A stretch of DNA of 64,000 nucleotides, taken from positions 1-64,000 of the forward strand of contig JAFDVK010000024.1 in the NCBI GenBank assembly GCA_018269005.1. The letters run 5' to 3'. A model generated the notes under the pieces. That model saw only the letters and a program-made list of their open reading frames with translations. It searched no databases and had not been told where the DNA came from. Positions 54,930-63,536 of this stretch are shown here, in pieces. A program made the position numbers and the translations under genes. The DNA comes from Acidobacteriota bacterium. GTDB lineage: Bacteria > Acidobacteriota > Blastocatellia > Pyrinomonadales > Pyrinomonadaceae. Position 1 is the first letter of the stretch. The number at the start of each line of letters is the position of its first letter.

Positions 54930-55865
54930 CTATGCAGAAACCGCTTTCTCGAACGGAATGTCGTCGAACTCAGTGATCGTCTTGAAAGTCTTGAAACGCT
55001 CGTTGATCTCGGGATACGTGAGAGCGTCAACGCGTTCCGTGCCGAATTTCTCGACGTTGAACGACGCCATCACCGAACCGTAAACCATCGCGCGACGCAG
55101 CACCGCGTCGTTGATTTCGTTCTGCGCAGAGATGTAGCCCATGAACCCGCCGGCGAATGTGTCGCCCGCACCTGTCGGGTCAAAGACGCTTTCGAGCGGA
55201 TACGCCGGTACGACGAAGTAGCCGTCGTTCGTGAACAAAGTGGCGCCGTACTCACCGCGTTTTATGACGACGGCTTTGAGGCCAAGATCCAAGATCTTTC
55301 GGGCGGCGGTGTAAATGCTTGGTTCTTCCGTGAGTTGTCTCGCCTCAGCGTCGTTGATGATGATGCAATCGACGACCTTGATCGTCTCGATCACGGCATC
55401 CTTCATCGAGGAGATCCAGAAATTCATCGTGTCCATCGCGACGAACTTCGCATTTTCGCACTGCTCGCGAACCTGTTTCTGCAGCATCGGGAGGATGTTG
55501 GCGAGGAACAAGAAGTCCGCATTTTTCGAATTCTCGCTTAGCTTCGGGTCGAAGGTCTCGAATACGTTCAGCTGAGTGTCGAGCGTGTGTGCGACGTTCA
55601 TATCGTATTCGTACTTTCCGCGCCAGAAGAACGTCTTGCCGTCCGAAACGACCTCGATATCATCCGTGTTGATATGATGACGCTGAAAAACCGCCCATTC
55701 GTCATCCCCAAAATCGCCGCCGACAACACCGACCGCGTTCACATCCGTAAAAAAGCTCGCTGAAAGGCCAAAGTGCGTTCCTGCACCGCCGAGTATCTTA
55801 TCTCTCGACCCAAAAGGCGTCTCAAGCGCATCAAAGGCCACCGAACCAACAACTGTTAATGACAT
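54930..55865 (-). CDS. PfkB-family carbohydrate/nucleoside kinase
   Basis: 311 residues. The PfkB/ribokinase signatures are visible: GGAGTHFGLSASFFTDVNAV in the N-terminal half and the catalytic VFDPTGAGDTFAGGFMGYIS near residue 245, with the base Asp in GAGD. Residues such as IINDAEARQLTEE fit the mid-domain. Several adenosine-kinase-like relatives have this FWRGKYEYDMN stretch, so substrate could be a nucleoside or sugar. It heads the run pfkB-like, membrane protein, fabI, LOG gene, with gaps of 19, 14 and 8 bases. Confidence 0.88.
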   Translation of the reverse strand: MSLTVVGSVAFDALETPFGSRDKILGGAGTHFGLSASFFTDVNAVGVVGGDFGDDEWAVFQRHHINTDDIEVVSDGKTFFWRGKYEYDMNVAHTLDTQLNVFETFDPKLSENSKNADFLFLANILPMLQKQVREQCENAKFVAMDTMNFWISSMKDAVIETIKVVDCIIINDAEARQLTEEPSIYTAARKILDLGLKAVVIKRGEYGATLFTNDGYFVVPAYPLESVFDPTGAGDTFAGGFMGYISAQNEINDAVLRRAMVYGSVMASFNVEKFGTERVDALTYPEINERFKTFKTITEFDDIPFEKAVSA

Positions 55866-55872
55866 AAAATTA

Positions 55873-55937
55873 GTGGTCGCGGTCGGTGGTCAGTTGTCAG
55901 CAGGGAAATCTCCTACTGACTGCTGACCGGCGACCAC
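55873..55937. repeat. Imperfect inverted repeat upstream of the kinase gene
   Basis: GTGGTCGC and GGTCAGTTGTCAGCAGG on the left pair with CCTACTGACTGCTGACC and GCGACCAC on the right around a short loop. It could be a MITE-like palindrome or, transcribed, a hairpin near the promoter of the pfkB-like gene. Confidence 0.5.
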
Positions 55938-56009
55938 AGAACACTGCTATTTTACACGCCACGGCGGGTTTTTGCGATTTTGCAGAGAGCAATCTAACGT
56001 GGGCTTATG

Positions 56010-56718
56010 TCAATAAATCATACTAGACAGCTCGATTCCGCTCCATTTACCGTTTACAAGCCGATACTCGTAGCTACTCGCGCCGTCGGTCCCGTTAAGG
56101 ACATCGAGGCCAACGCAGTCGCCTCTTTGAAAGGGCTTGAGAATCGTGTGCGGCTTGCGGGAATACTTACGACCTTCGCGTGGAGCGGCCGCGCGGATAA
56201 GTTCCTTCTGTTTTGATGTCAGCCATTTAACGTGGAAGTTGTCGATCGTCAAGTCTCGAACGACGCCCTTTTTAACGGTTTGGCCCTGGTAAAAGGTGCT
56301 GATGAGGTCTGTGACAATAGCGAGCTCGTCGGAAGGCGTTAGTGGAGCCGCCTTCGTATCATTCGGTTGATCGGCGCACGGACGAAAGTGAAGAATAATG
56401 TTTATCGTGACCGGTTGTGCCGAACGAACTTCAACTACTTTGCTAAACGGACGGCCAATACCGACCCAACTCCCGCTTACAATATATTTTCCAAGCGGCA
56501 AGCTCGTTATCCTGAATTCTCCGTTTGAGCCTACGCGTAACGGCGAGCCGATAGGTTCGCTGTCGTTTACTGGTCGGATGGAAACCAAAGCCCCAGGGAG
56601 CACCTCGCCAACCGGTCCCGTTACCGTGCCCTCGACACTACCAACAGCCGGCTGGCCAAGCGCAGCACCGTAGAAAAAACACGGTTAAAGCCGCGGATAG
56701 TAGAGTCTTCCAGATCAT
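56010..56718 (-). pseudogene. Secreted carboxypeptidase-regulatory-like protein, frameshifted in a T6 tract
   Basis: From ATG 56718 the minus strand reads MIWKTLLSAALTVFF, a signal peptide, then reaches TTTTTT (plus-strand A6 at 56674-56679). Reading on in the same frame gives LRCCAW and soon a stop; dropping one T gives YGAALGQPAVGSVEGTVTG, then VLPGALVSIRPVNDSE, SNGEFRITSLPLGKYIVSGS and a second domain to the end at 56010. The continuous design (signal peptide, signal cleavage at GAALGQ, CarboxypepD_reg domain) shows one gene broken by a single base. It may be a recent inactivation, slipped-strand variation or a sequencing error. The gene at 56745 lies upstream. Confidence 0.72.
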
Positions 56719-56744
56719 ATTCGTCGAACGAGAGGTTTGCCTTT

Positions 56745-57218
56745 TCAAGACTTTGCTTCGCTGTCCTCGATCTCTTTGAGGCCTTTTTGGGCGTCCTCGA
56801 CGAATTTACTCTGCGGATATTTATCGACGATCATCGAGAGGAAGGCCTTTGCGTCGATTACAAGCCGTTCGTGAGCAAAGCGTTCTTGATCGCGTTTATT
56901 CTTCGGGTCGATCTTCTGCTTGCCTTTGTTTTCGGAGAGATAAAAGCTGCTCATCCCCGCGATATAGAGGAATTCGTCCATCTTCGAGAATTCGGGATAA
57001 GCCGCAAAAGTCTCGTCAAAACGCAGCAGAACCTGCTTATAAGCCTGCTTCAAGGGCGTGAAAGCCTGCTTTGCGACATCCAAATTGTGCTTCGCATCCG
57101 CCTCCATCACCGGATCACGCTGGATCGCCGGCGTCGGATTCCGCTGCGCCATCGCAGGCAAATAGACGCCAAGAATGAACCCAAGAGCAAGGATGGCAGG
57201 AACTGTTCTTATTCTCAT
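56745..57218 (-). CDS. Exported TPR/BamD-like protein
   Basis: 157 residues. MRIRTVPAILALGFILGVYL is a signal peptide with likely cleavage after AMA. The helical mature part, LKQAYKQVLLRFDETFAAYP, EFLYIAGMSSFYLS and MIVDKYPQSKFVEDAQKGLK, resembles tetratricopeptide/BamD (YfiO) repeats with their YP..P..SKFVEDA turn. Without a lipobox it is likely periplasmic. It is on the same strand as the frameshifted gene, 26 bases upstream of it. Between it and mtnP (57219-57321) lies an AT-rich run built from TAATTA units at 57272-57308. Confidence 0.6.
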   Translation of the reverse strand: MRIRTVPAILALGFILGVYLPAMAQRNPTPAIQRDPVMEADAKHNLDVAKQAFTPLKQAYKQVLLRFDETFAAYPEFSKMDEFLYIAGMSSFYLSENKGKQKIDPKNKRDQERFAHERLVIDAKAFLSMIVDKYPQSKFVEDAQKGLKEIEDSEAKS

Positions 57219-57321
57219 CGTTAAAGAGATGTTATTTGGAACCGAAACGTTTACAACGCTGTTTTTCGCGGCTAATTAGAAATTACTAATTATCTAATTA
57301 CTAATTAGGTTCGACAATGTC

Positions 57322-58194
57322 TTAGCCCTTATATTTCCCGATGATCGCGTCGAGTTTCTTGGCCGTTTCTGCGGGCCAGTTTGCCGGGGCGGTGAATATC
57401 GCGTTCTTGATGGCGTCGGCGTATTGATTGGGCGTCGTCTTGGCGGCGACCTTTTGCACAGCGTCTTTTAGGACGATCTGCGCATTGCGGACGTTCTTAT
57501 TCAGATATTCGACGACCATATTCACGGTAACGTCGTCGTGGCCTTCGTGCCAGCAATCGTAATCGGTAACGAGAGCGAGCGTGGCGTATGCGATCTCGGC
57601 CTCGCGGGCAAGCTTCGCCTCTTGGAGGTTGGTCATTCCGATGATGTCCATTCCCCATTGGCGATAGACGTTGGACTCGGCCTTGGTCGAGAACGCGGGG
57701 CCCTCCATACAGACGTATGTGCCGCCGCGATGTGTCTTAACGCCTGCGTTGCGGCAGCTTTCTTCGAGAATGTCGCCAAGCTCATTGCACACGGGATGAG
57801 CGAATGTAACATGCCCGACGATGCCTTCGCCGAAGAATGTCGATTCGTGCGCGCGTGCACGCGTGCGGTCGAAGAATTGATCCGGAATGACGAAATCCGT
57901 CGGTGCGTACTGCTCCTGCAAACTTCCGACCGCCGACACCGATAAGATGTATTCGATGCCGAGTAGCTTCATCGCGTAGATGTTTGCTCGAAAGGGAAGT
58001 TCGGTCGGCGTCAGCTTGTGGCCGCGTCCGTGCCGAGGCAGGAACGCGACCGTCACGCCGTCCAATTCACCGATGATGAACGCATCCGAAGGCTTACCGA
58101 ACGGCGTATCGACCTCTTGCTCTCTTACATTCTGAAGCTCGGGCATCTGATACAATCCCGAGCCGCCGATTATTCCGATTTCTACTTTTTCCAT
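57322..58194 (-). CDS. mtnP: S-methyl-5'-thioadenosine phosphorylase
   Basis: Cleaves methylthioadenosine, a by-product of polyamine or autoinducer synthesis, to adenine and methylthioribose phosphate. 290 residues: [12 protein letters not shown] at the start, [20 protein letters not shown] (phosphate binding), [40 protein letters not shown] and [20 protein letters not shown], then TDYDCWH. The Asp-Tyr-Asp end and MEGP favour MTA over inosine as substrate. Its ATG follows directly the stop of the gene at 58195-58713, so they are coupled. Confidence 0.93.
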   Translation of the reverse strand: MEKVEIGIIGGSGLYQMPELQNVREQEVDTPFGKPSDAFIIGELDGVTVAFLPRHGRGHKLTPTELPFRANIYAMKLLGIEYILSVSAVGSLQEQYAPTDFVIPDQFFDRTRARAHESTFFGEGIVGHVTFAHPVCNELGDILEESCRNAGVKTHRGGTYVCMEGPAFSTKAESNVYRQWGMDIIGMTNLQEAKLAREAEIAYATLALVTDYDCWHEGHDDVTVNMVVEYLNKNVRNAQIVLKDAVQKVAAKTTPNQYADAIKNAIFTAPANWPAETAKKLDAIIGKYKG

Positions 58195-58713
58195 CTACTT
58201 TTTGTCTTTTTTCTTATCGTCTTGCTTGCAGGTATTTGTCTCAACGTATGATGCGAGACCGTTGCTTGCGCGTTTCGCGAGCAGCTCATCCATAGCCGGA
58301 TTCTGGGCTTTCTTATTCTCCGTGATCATTACTTCATACGCTCGAAGAGCACTTTCTAGCCCTGCAACCGTTGCTGCCACCTCATCATCTTTCTTGTCCG
58401 GATTTTGCAGGGAGAAGACTGCCATCCCAAAGTTGAACTGAAGGAAGAGCTCGCTGTGGAATTTGTTCTTCTTCTCCGGGATCAGCTTGAGCGTACCTGA
58501 ACAGACCGTTATCGTAACGTCCTTTGTGTCTGTCAGCCATTTAAAATTCCATTCTCTGGCGGCAGGTGCATTGTCATCGAACGGCTTTTTCTCAAGCAGT
58601 TTTGTATTGCCAATGAATGCGGCACGATCTTTGTCCTGCTTTGACTGAGCCAGCGACGTCTCGACACCGAATACGAAAATACCTAGCAAAAATAAGATAG
58701 AAAGTTTTTTCAT
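58195..58713 (-). CDS. Small secreted protein, function unknown
   Basis: About 172 residues from MKKLSILFLLGIFVFGVETS, a signal peptide cleaved near LAQS. The mature protein is mixed charged: REWNFKWLTDTKDVTITVCS, EKKNKFHSELFLQFNFGMAV, and a Lys/Asp tail CKQDDKKKDKK. Two cysteines could form a disulfide. No family is recognised. AAAGGAC lies about 10 bases before the ATG at 58713, which supports that start over the long upstream frame. It follows the MBL gene by 14 bases and precedes mtnP directly. Confidence 0.6.
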   Translation of the reverse strand: MKKLSILFLLGIFVFGVETSLAQSKQDKDRAAFIGNTKLLEKKPFDDNAPAAREWNFKWLTDTKDVTITVCSGTLKLIPEKKNKFHSELFLQFNFGMAVFSLQNPDKKDDEVAATVAGLESALRAYEVMITENKKAQNPAMDELLAKRASNGLASYVETNTCKQDDKKKDKK

Positions 58714-58727
58714 TTTGTTTTGTCCTT

Positions 58728-59606
58728 TTAGAGTTTGATCGGGGTCAATGTTCCTCCATCTTCGTTCAGTCGGCAAAGAGGAGCATCGACCTCGTGATAA
58801 AAGATGCAGTACCAGCCTTCTTTTACTGCCTGTGGGATGATACGTTTTTTGAACGCGAGCGTCTCGACCGGATAAAGGTCGTAGCCGGCGATGTACGGAA
58901 AAGATACGTGAGCCTTCATCGGGATGAGATCGGCAAAGCCGTACAGCGTCTTGCCGCCGGCGTCGAGCCTCCACGTCTGCATCGTCTCGGAGTGACCGCG
59001 TTCCGTCATCAATTTAATGCCCTCGATCTCGTAATTGTCGGGCATCGGCTCAAGCTGGCCGGTCTCTCGCATCGGCTGCCAATTTTCGGGCAGATAACTC
59101 GCTCGATCGCGTTCGTGCGGCGAATCCGCGTGTGCAAGCTCGCTCTTTGAGACGAGATAACGAGCATTCTTGAATTGCGGAACGCAGAGTGCGGAGTGCG
59201 GAATCGTGCTTGCCGCCGACTCCGCATTCCGAATTCCGCATTCCGCATTCAATGTGTTTCCGCCCGCGTGATCGAAATGCAGATGCGTATTTATGACGAT
59301 CGTGATGTCTTCGGGCGAATAGCCCGTGATCGCCCTCAGAGATTCGGCAAACGGACGCTCCCGCTCGATGCCGTACATCGCTGTCTGCTTTTCGGTCCAT
59401 TTCTCGCCGATGCCGGTTTCAATGAGTATCTTCTCGCGTGCGGTCTCGACGAACACGCAATTCATGTTCATCGCTATCCGGTTCTTGTCGTCGGGCGGGC
59501 AAACTCGCTCCCAAATGACGCGAGGGACGACGCCGAACATCGCCCCTCCATCAAGTTTGAACAGTGTATCGGGAATTATCTCGACACGATTGTCGCCGAA
59601 CAGCAT
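58728..59606 (-). CDS. MBL-fold metallo-hydrolase with palindromic insert
   Basis: About 292 residues. The metal site motif INTHLHFDHAGGNT is the beta-lactamase-fold HxHxDH; later MTERGHSETMQTW and GYADLIP-like FADLIPMKAHV supply further ligands. The family includes lactonases and glyoxalase II-like hydrolases; substrate is not known. Directly after HAGGNT is an extra stretch, NAECGIRNAESAASTIPHSA and LCVPQ, coded by a DNA palindrome at 59170-59253, absent from the usual pattern in which a short loop leads to PNARYLVSK. The reading frame is kept. It starts 4 bases after the isomerase gene. Confidence 0.87.
   Translation of the reverse strand: MLFGDNRVEIIPDTLFKLDGGAMFGVVPRVIWERVCPPDDKNRIAMNMNCVFVETAREKILIETGIGEKWTEKQTAMYGIERERPFAESLRAITGYSPEDITIVINTHLHFDHAGGNTLNAECGIRNAESAASTIPHSALCVPQFKNARYLVSKSELAHADSPHERDRASYLPENWQPMRETGQLEPMPDNYEIEGIKLMTERGHSETMQTWRLDAGGKTLYGFADLIPMKAHVSFPYIAGYDLYPVETLAFKKRIIPQAVKEGWYCIFYHEVDAPLCRLNEDGGTLTPIKL
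59170..59253. repeat. In-frame palindromic insert within the MBL hydrolase gene
   Basis: The left arm (GAATTGCGGAACGCAGAGTG, CGGAGTGCGGAATC) and right arm (GACTCCGCATTCCGAATTCC, GCATTCCGCATTC) are largely complementary, forming a hairpin with a loop around GTGCTTGCCGCC. The stretch adds about 25 residues inside a protein-coding frame, like Rickettsia palindromic elements. Confidence 0.6.
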
Positions 59607-59610
59607 AATG

Positions 59611-61134
59611 CTATTTCTTCTTCGGTTCGGCAGCCTTTGGTGCGGCCTTTGGATCCACCTTCTTGACCGTCGGAGGCGGCGCGTCACCTTCTGTCGGTGC
59701 GCCTTGCGGGGCCTGCATCTGCTGCTGGAGCTGCTCTTGCTGCTTCTTCATCTGATCAAGCTGCTCGGGCGTTACCTCAGGAACATCGAAATCATCAGGG
59801 ACCTGAACAAAGTTCTTCGCAACGAGCTTGTCGATCAGATCCTTCTGCTTCTGTTCGCCGAGCTTGCCTTTGACGAATTCCTTGACGGGCATTTCGCGCG
59901 CCATCGGATCGTCCGGATCTTTCGTCATCGTCGAGATGAGAATATGGCGGACATCGTAGGTCTCGGTCGTCGAAGGCTTGCCGTCACCGCTCTTTTGGGT
60001 CGGGTCAACGCCGAGCTTGCGTTCGAGCTTCACGATATGGAATCCATAGTCGGATTCGACCAACTGCGGATCGACCTGGCCGGCCTCAAGGCTGAGTGCC
60101 GCCGTCTCGAAAGCGGGGACCATACGGCCTTTCGGAACGTCTTTGTAGAGGCCGCCTTTGCCCTTGCCGTCCGGTCCCTTGTTGCCGGGGTCTTCAGAGA
60201 ACTCATCGGCAAGTGCCGCAAAATCCTCGCCGCCAATTGCACGCTTCAGGATATCGTCAGCCTTCGCACGCTTTTCTTTCGGGTCAAGCTCAGGATGCTC
60301 CGAAATATATTTCGCTACTTCCTCGTCAGTGACGTTCAGCTGATCTTTGGCAGACTGAGCGTAAAGACGTGCCAGGAATTGAGCCTGCTGGAGTTTTATC
60401 TGAAGCCGAACCTTCGCGACGAACTGCGGATCGAGTTGGCCGGCATCGGCCTTGTCATTGAACTCTTTGCGGTAAATACGGATCTTCGCAAAAACTTCCT
60501 TGGCCTGTTCTTTCTCTTCGTCCGAGATCTGGCGATCCTTCATCTCCGGGTTGCCCTGTTTGAGGATGTCGATCTTCGCATTAAGAAAATCGTCAAATTC
60601 TACGGCATGCGTCCGCGTATCGGCGGCGTGTCCGAGGCCGAGCTTGTCCATAAAGCTCGCAAAACCGGATTTTTGGGCCGCCGGCTGATCGTCCTCGCCC
60701 CAATATGCCTTCACCTGATCGTCCGTAACGAATCCGAAAGGCGGCATCGGGCCCTTGTCCTTATTGACCTCACGATCATAGTTGACCGCCGTGACCTCGG
60801 CCGCGATGCTGTCGAGTTCCTGCTTATTGGTCTGCTGGTCGGCAAGGCCTGTGGCCTGAGCCTCGCTTGCCTCAGCAAGAAGCTCGCGGAAGCTGTCAAG
60901 CTGCGTCTTTTTCAGGTCGGGATTGTCCTTAAAGCGCTTCAAGATCGCAGGGTTGTTCCTTGCCGCATCCGTCAGGAGCAGTTCGATCTCGTCTTTTGAC
61001 AGTGTGTTGAATGACTGATGGGTCTCACCGCCGACCTTCTTTTTCCAAACTACGAGGCCGACGCCGATCAACATTATTGCGACGACCATTACCAGGGCTT
61101 TTGTTAAATTGCTCAAAATCGTAAAACCTCTCAA
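59611..61134 (-). CDS. Membrane-anchored parvulin-type peptidyl-prolyl isomerase
   Basis: 507 residues. A signal anchor (LVMVVAIMLIGVGLVVW, residues 14-31) suggests periplasmic attachment, as in PpiD or SurA relatives. A long helical chaperone part follows, then rotamase features: IGGEDFAALADEFSEDPGNK, GKGKGGLYKDVPKGRMVPAF, ETAALSLEAGQVDPQLVESD, YGFHIVKLERK. ETYDVRHILISTMTKDPDDP begins another incomplete isomerase-like unit. The last 70 residues are Gln/Pro/Lys-rich. Probably assists folding of outer membrane or secreted proteins. MeaB and epimerase lie upstream with 75 bases between. Confidence 0.83.
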   Translation of the reverse strand: MRGFTILSNLTKALVMVVAIMLIGVGLVVWKKKVGGETHQSFNTLSKDEIELLLTDAARNNPAILKRFKDNPDLKKTQLDSFRELLAEASEAQATGLADQQTNKQELDSIAAEVTAVNYDREVNKDKGPMPPFGFVTDDQVKAYWGEDDQPAAQKSGFASFMDKLGLGHAADTRTHAVEFDDFLNAKIDILKQGNPEMKDRQISDEEKEQAKEVFAKIRIYRKEFNDKADAGQLDPQFVAKVRLQIKLQQAQFLARLYAQSAKDQLNVTDEEVAKYISEHPELDPKEKRAKADDILKRAIGGEDFAALADEFSEDPGNKGPDGKGKGGLYKDVPKGRMVPAFETAALSLEAGQVDPQLVESDYGFHIVKLERKLGVDPTQKSGDGKPSTTETYDVRHILISTMTKDPDDPMAREMPVKEFVKGKLGEQKQKDLIDKLVAKNFVQVPDDFDVPEVTPEQLDQMKKQQEQLQQQMQAPQGAPTEGDAPPPTVKKVDPKAAPKAAEPKKK

Positions 61135-61209
61135 AAAGACGCGAAGCGTGAATTTGCCAAACGCACATCATAGCAAACTCCACGCTCACATAACTAATAA
61201 AAAACGGGA

Positions 61210-61605
61210 TTATTTGCTCTCGACCAGCTCAAGGAGCACGCCGTTCGTCGAGGCAGGATGAACAAATGCGACCAGGCAATCCTCGGCGCCGACCCTTGGA
61301 GATTCGTCTATGAGCCTTGCGCCCTGTGCTTTCATGTGTGCGAGGGCCGCGTTTATGTCTTCTACTTCGATGGCAATATGATGAATTCCGCCGCCTCTTT
61401 TTTCTAAAAATTTGCTTATCGGCGAGTCTTCGCTTGTCGGTTCGAGGAGTTCGATGCGGCTTTCGCCGATGGGAAGCATCGCAACACGCACCTTTTGATC
61501 CTCGACGACCTCGGTATGGACGTTCTCAAGCCCAAGCCCGTCAGCCCAGAATTTCAGGGCTTCCTCGATACTTTTTGCGGCAATTCCAAGGTGGTTAATT
61601 TTCAT
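61210..61605 (-). CDS. mce: Methylmalonyl-CoA epimerase
   Basis: Interconverts the R and S forms of methylmalonyl-CoA in propionate metabolism. 131 residues in the glyoxalase/VOC fold: NHLGIAAKSIEEALKFWADG at the start, PIGESRIELLEPTSEDSPIS, GGGIHHIAIEVEDINAALAH and NGVLLELVE carrying the His and Glu metal ligands. The ATG at 61605 overlaps the end of meaB by 4 bases, and the protein family fits exactly; the long upstream frame to 61896 is the shadow of meaB. The mutase itself is not in the window. Confidence 0.93.
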   Translation of the reverse strand: MKINHLGIAAKSIEEALKFWADGLGLENVHTEVVEDQKVRVAMLPIGESRIELLEPTSEDSPISKFLEKRGGGIHHIAIEVEDINAALAHMKAQGARLIDESPRVGAEDCLVAFVHPASTNGVLLELVESK

Positions 61606-62549
61606 TTTACCCCAAGCAACTCCTCTACCGCCGAATACGGATCGATCTGCTTTTGAGCCGAGGCGGCGGCGAGTTTGTCGAGCTTTGCCTCGATGCCGTC
61701 GCTTCGGAGCAGATCGCTCAAGAGCCTTTCGCGCAGCAATTCGAGCAGTCGCCAGCGAGCGATCGACTCTTTCCGCTCCGAAATGCCCTCGCTGAAGGCG
61801 CGTGACGAGAATCCGACATACTTTTCGATGGCGGCGGCAAGCTCGTCGATGCCCTTGTTTTCGGTCGCGATGGTTGGCACAATCGGCGGATTCCACATAT
61901 CGGGGCGATGCGCGAGATTCAGCAAGGCCTCGAGCTCTTTTTGCGTTCGCATCACGCCTTCGCGATCGGCTTTATTGATGACGAAAACATCGCCGATCTC
62001 CATTATCCCGGCCTTGATCGCCTGAATGTCGTCGCCCATTCCGGGAACGAGCACGACCACCGAAACATCCGCCGTCTTTACGATTTCGACCTCGTCCTGG
62101 CCCACGCCGACGGTCTCGACGATCACTTTGTCGAATCCTGCGGCATCTAGGATCGCTACGGCATCGACCGTCGCACGCGAAAGGCCGCCGAGGTTGCCGC
62201 GCGTTGCCATCGAGCGTATGAAGACGTTCTTATCAAGCCCCAGCGTGCTCATTCGAATGCGGTCGCCGAGGATCGCGCCGCCAGAGAACGGGCTCGACGG
62301 GTCGATGCAGACAATACCAACGCGTTCGCCCGCATTCTTATAGAACTCTGCGAGCCGATCGACAAGAGAAGACTTTCCCGCTCCCGGAGCACCCGTGATG
62401 CCGATCACCATCGCGTTCCCGGTCTTTGGAAAGACGGCCTTCATCAATTCTGCGGCACCATTGCCGCCATTCTCCGCCAGCGTGATCGAGCGGGCCACGG
62501 TCCGCGGATCACCTGCAAACAATTTTTCTAGAAATTCTGCGTCGGGCAT
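61602..62549 (-). CDS. meaB: MeaB/ArgK-type GTPase, methylmalonyl-CoA mutase chaperone
   Basis: A G3E-type GTPase that loads and protects cobalamin in methylmalonyl-CoA mutase. About 315 residues. Motifs: VIGITGAPGAGKSSLVDRLA (Walker A), SPFSGGAILGDRIRM, ETVGVGQDEVEIVKTADVSV (switch), VLVPGMGDDIQAIKAGIMEI and FVINKADREG (NKxD). The ATG at 62549 is chosen; the frame up to 62687 has no family match. It overlaps mce by 4 bases, and both should serve propionyl-CoA use. Confidence 0.94.
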   Translation of the reverse strand: MPDAEFLEKLFAGDPRTVARSITLAENGGNGAAELMKAVFPKTGNAMVIGITGAPGAGKSSLVDRLAEFYKNAGERVGIVCIDPSSPFSGGAILGDRIRMSTLGLDKNVFIRSMATRGNLGGLSRATVDAVAILDAAGFDKVIVETVGVGQDEVEIVKTADVSVVVLVPGMGDDIQAIKAGIMEIGDVFVINKADREGVMRTQKELEALLNLAHRPDMWNPPIVPTIATENKGIDELAAAIEKYVGFSSRAFSEGISERKESIARWRLLELLRERLLSDLLRSDGIEAKLDKLAAASAQKQIDPYSAVEELLGVK

Positions 62550-62998
62550 CAAGCTGCTTCTAAACGTCCGCACCGCTAAGGCGAAAACGGCTCCTATTCG
62601 GCCATGAGGTTGAATTTTCGCATTTTTTGGCCGAATCCAAAAGAAGAGCATTGCAGAAGCCCGCACGTTACCAAGGGCGTAACTCAACTGTCAGAACCGC
62701 CCGCGTCAGCGGGCGGCCAGTAGCATTGTCAGAACCGGGAGCGATAGCGACTGGGTTCCGCATTGCAGAAGCCCGCACCTGAGTAAGGGCGTAATTCCGA
62801 TGTCAGAACCTCCCACGCGGATCGAGATACTGCGGCTGAAAGCTAACGGCTGATAGCTGAAAGCTGTATTTAACTGTTCCTTTGAGGCCAACCTTGCAGA
62901 AGCCCGCACCTGAGTAAGGGCGTAACTCCAGGCTCTGCCTGTCTATTTGCGGAAAACCTCAGGTTTTCCGGGCTACCGCCCAAACCAAGGGTCTTCTA
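62550..62998. repeat. Intergenic repeat field
   Basis: No gene is supported here. Three copies of a unit around GCAGAAGCCCGCAC and AAGGGCGTAA lie at about 62652, 62764 and 62895; the same unit in reverse complement occurs at 39.73-39.90 kb. TCAGAACC and GCCCGCGTCAGCGGGC (hairpin near 62698) occur between them. GGAAAACCT-C-AGGTTTTCC at 62951-62969 is a perfect hairpin, perhaps a weak terminator for the minus-strand gene that ends at 62999. Confidence 0.65.
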
Positions 62999-63478
62999 TT
63001 AATCTTTTGTTTCGTTCGCCAGACAGAATTGGTCAACTCCAATTTCCAATATTCTGTAAGTGATCCACCCAAATAGTTGAGGGTCAATAGCGATACGAAC
63101 CTCCCCGCGAGCGTTAGTCGCCATCAGCACTTCGGAAATGATCTTTATCGCTTCTAGGATAGCGTCAGGTTCAGAAAGATGTTTCGGAATTTTCGCGAAA
63201 AGCGGACAAAGCAACGCGCGAACGTCAACATCGCTTAGAATCGTCTTGCTCGTTCTCTCGCGTTCAACTACATCGGGCATTTTGAAGTAAAGGTCGTTGA
63301 AATACTTTTCCAGGCGTCCAAATGCCCGCCTGATCATACTTTTCTGTGAGAGCTGTCCTTCGAAGCTGACACGATCTTGGAAAGTCTTCTTCTTGGCAAA
63401 TTCGCGTGCTATCACCTTGTAGTTGGCAAAGACCTTTTCCTGAAAACCATTAAGATCGAATTGGTCGGCTTGTTCCAT
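62999..63478 (-). CDS. Hypothetical protein next to the Fic gene
   Basis: About 159 residues from MEQADQFDLNGFQEKVFANY; a codon at 63490 is an alternative start. Not recognised. It is soluble and mainly helical: VIAREFAKKKTFQDRVSFEG, MIRRAFGRLEKYFNDLYFKM, ILEAIKIISEVLMATNARGE, a design that could be a small DNA- or protein-binding unit. No signal or membrane segment. The Fic gene ends 58 bases upstream on the same strand, so a partner role is possible but unproven. Confidence 0.55.
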   Translation of the reverse strand: MEQADQFDLNGFQEKVFANYKVIAREFAKKKTFQDRVSFEGQLSQKSMIRRAFGRLEKYFNDLYFKMPDVVERERTSKTILSDVDVRALLCPLFAKIPKHLSEPDAILEAIKIISEVLMATNARGEVRIAIDPQLFGWITYRILEIGVDQFCLANETKD

Positions 63479-63536
63479 ACAAAACCTCAAGAGTTATACG
63501 CAGCGGCCATATAGACGCTGAAACGCCAAATATCGT

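Noticed and set aside
59326..60999. 557-codon plus-strand frame opposite the parvulin gene
   Set aside because: Shadow of the isomerase on the other strand; Leu/Arg-rich composition and no family motif.
61602..61896. N-terminal extension of the epimerase frame to 61896
   Set aside because: The extension overlaps meaB in another frame and is Arg-rich; the VOC fold begins exactly at the ATG at 61605.
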